Origin: a bacterium
GTDB lineage: Bacteria; Verrucomicrobiota; Verrucomicrobiae; Opitutales; Opitutaceae
Assembly (NCBI GenBank): GCA_021780625.1
Contig: JAJXYI010000226.1
Coordinates: 1-9,222, forward strand
DNA length: 9,222 nt
Direction: 5' to 3'
Part shown: positions 7,493-9,222 of the stretch, piece after piece
Position numbering within the stretch: the first letter of the stretch is position 1
Layout of the letters: every line of letters starts with the position of its first letter
Translations under genes and position numbers: made by a program
Notes under the pieces: generated by a model
What the model was told of the DNA's origin: nothing
The model's database searches: none
Seen by the model: the letters and a program-made list of their open reading frames with translations, nothing else

Positions 7493-7847
7493 GTCCGCGC
7501 GATGCCGGTGCAGCCCTGCGCTGTGATCGCACGTGGTGTGTTGCCGCGCGTGCCGAAAATTGTCGCCCTGCCCGCCCAGGGCCCGCGGCTGGTTGAAATC
7601 CGTGACCCCATTCCTCTGTTGAGACGCCGAGAGGGTTGGCAGCCGGGATGCCGCTGAAGGTTGAGTGCGTGAAGTCTCGCCGCTGGGGGGCGGGCGATCG
7701 GGTGCGGGAGTAAGTCGATACGGCCTTGGTGGCGGAGCGCGTCCGCTGCTCAGGGGAGTTTCCCGGACCGGACTCTTTCTCACTAGAAACTAAGGCGGGC
7801 TTCGGACTTGCAGGGCCGGTGTGGCTCATCGAGCCTGAAACCCGCTC
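7493..7847. other. 355-bp intergenic stretch, no gene recognised
   Basis: This lies between the acetyltransferase and phosphatase genes on the same strand. A 6-bp perfect hairpin GCCCTG/CAGGGC (7565-7570 / 7577-7582) sits 73 bp after the acetyltransferase stop but lacks a T-run. A second inverted repeat AGTTTC/GAAACT (7757-7762 / 7786-7791) brackets CCGGACCGG. Open minus-strand frames cross the region (7395-7829 and 7430-7783) but overlap the acetyltransferase gene and show no domain. Both the promoter of the PAP2 gene and a non-coding RNA or degenerate repeat are possible; nothing specific can be named. Confidence 0.45.
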
Positions 7848-8507
7848 ATGGAAACGCCAAACCGGTCCGTTCGGCGCGCGTGGCTTGTTGCCGCGTCTTG
7901 CCTGGTATTCGTCGGTCTATCGATCCTCTTCGTCGATCGCCCCGCTTCATCGTGGGCATTCACCCATCTGCATCGTCCGGCGCTGCCGGTGTCGCTCACG
8001 CACATGGTGGATCCGCTCGAACCCGCATCGGAGATAGGGTTGATCTGCGCGGGCCTTGCTGCGGCCTTGGGAGGCTGGAGGCCTGGGAAGCACGGACGCA
8101 CTTTCATTGCGGCCTGCCTTTCGATCCTGGTGGCGGTGGCGCTCAAGAATGAGCTGAAATTTGTCTTTGGCCGCACCTGGCCGGAGACCTGGGTGGGCAA
8201 CAATCCCTCGTGGATTCGGGACCATGTCTTTGGATTCGACTTCTTCCACGGCGGCTCGGGCTGGGCGTCGTTCCCTTCCGGCCACACTGCGCGGATGGCG
8301 GCCCTGGCGTCGGTGCTGTGGCTGAGGTATCCCCGCTTCCGGTCCTACGCAATTGCGCTGGTGGGGTTGGTCGCGGTGGGGCTTTGGGGATGCAATTTCC
8401 ATTTTGTGAGCGACATCATCGCGGGCGGTTACCTCGGCTGGTGCTGCGGAGTCGGCATGGTGGCTCTGGTCTGCCGGGAACCTGGGGAGTCAGCGTCCCG
8501 GACCTGA
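7848..8507 (+). CDS. PAP2-family membrane phosphatase
   Basis: A 219-aa integral membrane protein with a basic N-terminus (RSVRR) and about five or six hydrophobic segments: residues 11-29, 62-76, 84-99, roughly 148-160, 166-181 and 188-208. PAP2 enzymes remove phosphate from lipid or isoprenoid phosphates at the membrane through a phospho-histidine intermediate. Motif 2 is intact as FPSGHTA (P143-S-G-H146) and motif 3 keeps the nucleophile pair H185-x3-D189 (NFHFVSDIIAG). Motif 1 is atypical: K104-x6-W111-P112 with Arg at 109 instead of K-x6-RP. The SR that normally precedes the motif 3 histidine is G178-L179. The GRTWPETW and HGG segments suggest a recognisable subfamily rather than a decayed gene. 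ATG at 7848 has no clear Shine-Dalgarno. The substrate (undecaprenyl pyrophosphate, phosphatidate or another lipid) cannot be decided. Confidence 0.92.
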   Translation: METPNRSVRRAWLVAASCLVFVGLSILFVDRPASSWAFTHLHRPALPVSLTHMVDPLEPASEIGLICAGLAAALGGWRPGKHGRTFIAACLSILVAVALKNELKFVFGRTWPETWVGNNPSWIRDHVFGFDFFHGGSGWASFPSGHTARMAALASVLWLRYPRFRSYAIALVGLVAVGLWGCNFHFVSDIIAGGYLGWCCGVGMVALVCREPGESASRT

Positions 8508-8663
8508 ACAGCGGCGCCCCTGTCGGGGGCCGGAGGCCATGGGCGTTGCCCGATCGTGGATGCAGGGGGCTCGTGCGGACGGATGGAGTCTGGGCAGGTG
8601 GTCCGGCCGGCTTGCGATCTGCGAGACTCCGATTGAGGATGATTGCCTGCGACCTGCGACTGT

Positions 8664-9104
8664 ATGCACGCCTGGGCGACCATCACATGGATATTGCTGG
8701 GACTGAATTTGGGACCGATCGTCCTGGCGGTCCTGACTTGGCGGCAGTCGCGGGTGCCTGGAGCGCGTGAGCTGGCGGCGGTCATGTTTGCCAGTGCGGT
8801 GTATGTCGGTTGTTCCGCGCTCGAGGCATCACCGGCGCTCCAGTCCTATGTTTTACTCCTCAAGGACCTGGAGTTTGTGGGCATCGTTTTGTTTCCGCCG
8901 TTGACGGCCTGTGCGTCCGTCGACTTCACCGGGCACGGCGACTGGCTGCCCAGGCCGGTGCGGGTGGGCCTGTTTGGCTTTGCCGGATTCAACCTCGCGA
9001 TGAAGGCGGCGGATCCCTGGCTTCATCTTGTCCATCGAGAAACAACCCAAGCAACAGGGACAGGCGGAAAAAAGGCAAAAATGATTGACGTTGCGGCTCA
9101 ATAA
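8664..9104 (+). pseudogene. Truncated N-terminal 7TM sensor domain of a histidine-kinase-type receptor
   Basis: The frame from ATG 8664 encodes 146 residues (an in-frame TTG at 8643 is an alternative start). Four hydrophobic segments are visible: about 6-26, 36-55, 62-86 and 98-115. The pattern KDLEFVGIVLFPPL (67-80), then DFTGHGDWLPRPVR (87-100) and DPWLHLVHR (117-125), matches the N-terminal 7TM region of bacterial sensor histidine kinases (also found on diguanylate cyclases). That region normally has seven helices in some 200 residues followed by PAS/kinase domains. Here it breaks off after the fourth helix; residues from about 126 (ETTQATGTGGKKAKMIDVAAQ) look unlike the family and run into a TAA at 9102-9104, just before a transposase gene. 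I infer an insertion at about 9039-9050. The 3' remainder may lie beyond the window. Alternatively it is a decayed end left after a deletion. Confidence 0.75.
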
Positions 9105-9112
9105 AGTAAAAG
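9085..9112 (+). promoter_or_regulatory. Possible promoter of the transposase gene
   Basis: TTGACG (9085-9090) matches the -35 consensus in five of six bases. TAAAAG (9107-9112) lies 16 bp downstream and matches the -10 consensus in four of six. It is very close to the ATG at 9120, which would make the transcript nearly leaderless. The local A-richness makes chance matches likely. Confidence 0.3.
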
Positions 9113-9119
9113 AGATTTA

Positions 9120-9222
9120 ATGCGTCGACCGAGACTGAAGCTGGATGCAAAGGAAGAGGAGGCGTACTATCACTGCATAAGCAGGACGGCGGGAGGGGAG
9201 TGGCTGTTGGGAGAGAGGGAGA
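9120..9222 (+). CDS. Y1 / REP-associated tyrosine transposase-like protein, N-terminal fragment (3' partial)
   Basis: From ATG 9120 the frame stays open to the window end and encodes 34 residues. It begins MRRPRLKLDAKEE and continues with YYHCISRTAGGEWLLGER. The Y-Y-H-x-I-S-R pattern followed by G-E/R-x-L-x-G-x-R is the N-terminus of IS200-like (Y1) transposases, particularly the REP-associated group in which the text usually reads YYHVxSR...LFGDRE. The HUH metal-binding motif and catalytic tyrosine lie beyond the window. These enzymes nick and rejoin single-stranded DNA at short hairpins. A weak AGAG precedes the start. The upstream flank is A-rich compared with the GC-rich host genes and directly abuts a truncated sensor gene, consistent with an inserted element. 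Whether it is an active element or a domesticated single copy cannot be told. Confidence 0.8.
   Translation, partial: MRRPRLKLDAKEEEAYYHCISRTAGGEWLLGERE

Noticed and set aside
8516..8530. GCCCC/GGGGC hairpin just after the PAP2 stop as a terminator
   Set aside because: The stem is only 5 bp and no T-run follows; such repeats are frequent by chance in this GC content.
8210..8770. A 186-aa plus-strand frame overlapping the PAP2 and sensor genes
   Set aside because: Out of frame with both well-supported genes and Gly/Arg-rich; it is a shadow.
1..9222. CRISPR array, tRNA or rRNA genes, known riboswitches
   Set aside because: I looked for regularly spaced repeats, tRNA-like cloverleaf motifs and conserved rRNA segments and saw none.

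Overview
The window is GC-rich, densely coding bacterial DNA. The gene set points to a Verrucomicrobiota member, most likely an Opitutaceae-like polysaccharide degrader. This is an inference from three things: a large exported DUF4450-type glycosidase-like protein beside a GH5 glycanase, a transposase start (MRRPRLK...YYHCISR) of a kind common in that phylum, and weak or absent Shine-Dalgarno sequences. No 16S or other marker gene is present to confirm it.

Layout. Positions 1-1137 (+) hold the C-terminal part of a DEAD-box RNA helicase with a DbpA-type RNA-binding tail, cut by the window start. It converges on a minus-strand carbohydrate pair. A 1197-aa secreted protein (6433 to 2840) combines a DUF4450 N-terminal domain with an (alpha/alpha)6-barrel-like core and C-terminal beta-rich domains. 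A secreted GH5 glycanase (2356 to 1253) follows it, separated by a 483-bp gap without a convincing gene. Both carry signal peptides and probably act on an extracytoplasmic polysaccharide. No transporter or sugar-responsive regulator is visible.

Divergent from this pair, on the plus strand, are a 72-aa unrecognised protein with a ribbon-helix-helix-like sequence pattern (6580-6798), a RimJ/RimL-type GNAT acetyltransferase (6932-7492), and a PAP2-family membrane phosphatase (7848-8507). The right edge holds the N-terminal half of a 7TM sensor domain of histidine-kinase type (8664 to about 9040). It stops abruptly where the sequence becomes A-rich. A Y1/REP-associated-type transposase gene starts 15 bp past its stop codon (9120 onward) and runs off the window. 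This looks like a kinase gene interrupted by a mobile element.

The points most worth a second look are the kinase/transposase junction, the small RHH-like gene with an inverted repeat just upstream of its start, and the architecture of the DUF4450 protein. I did not find clear evidence of a wholly new multi-gene system. The very long antisense reading frames over the two glycosidase genes are explained by codon composition.
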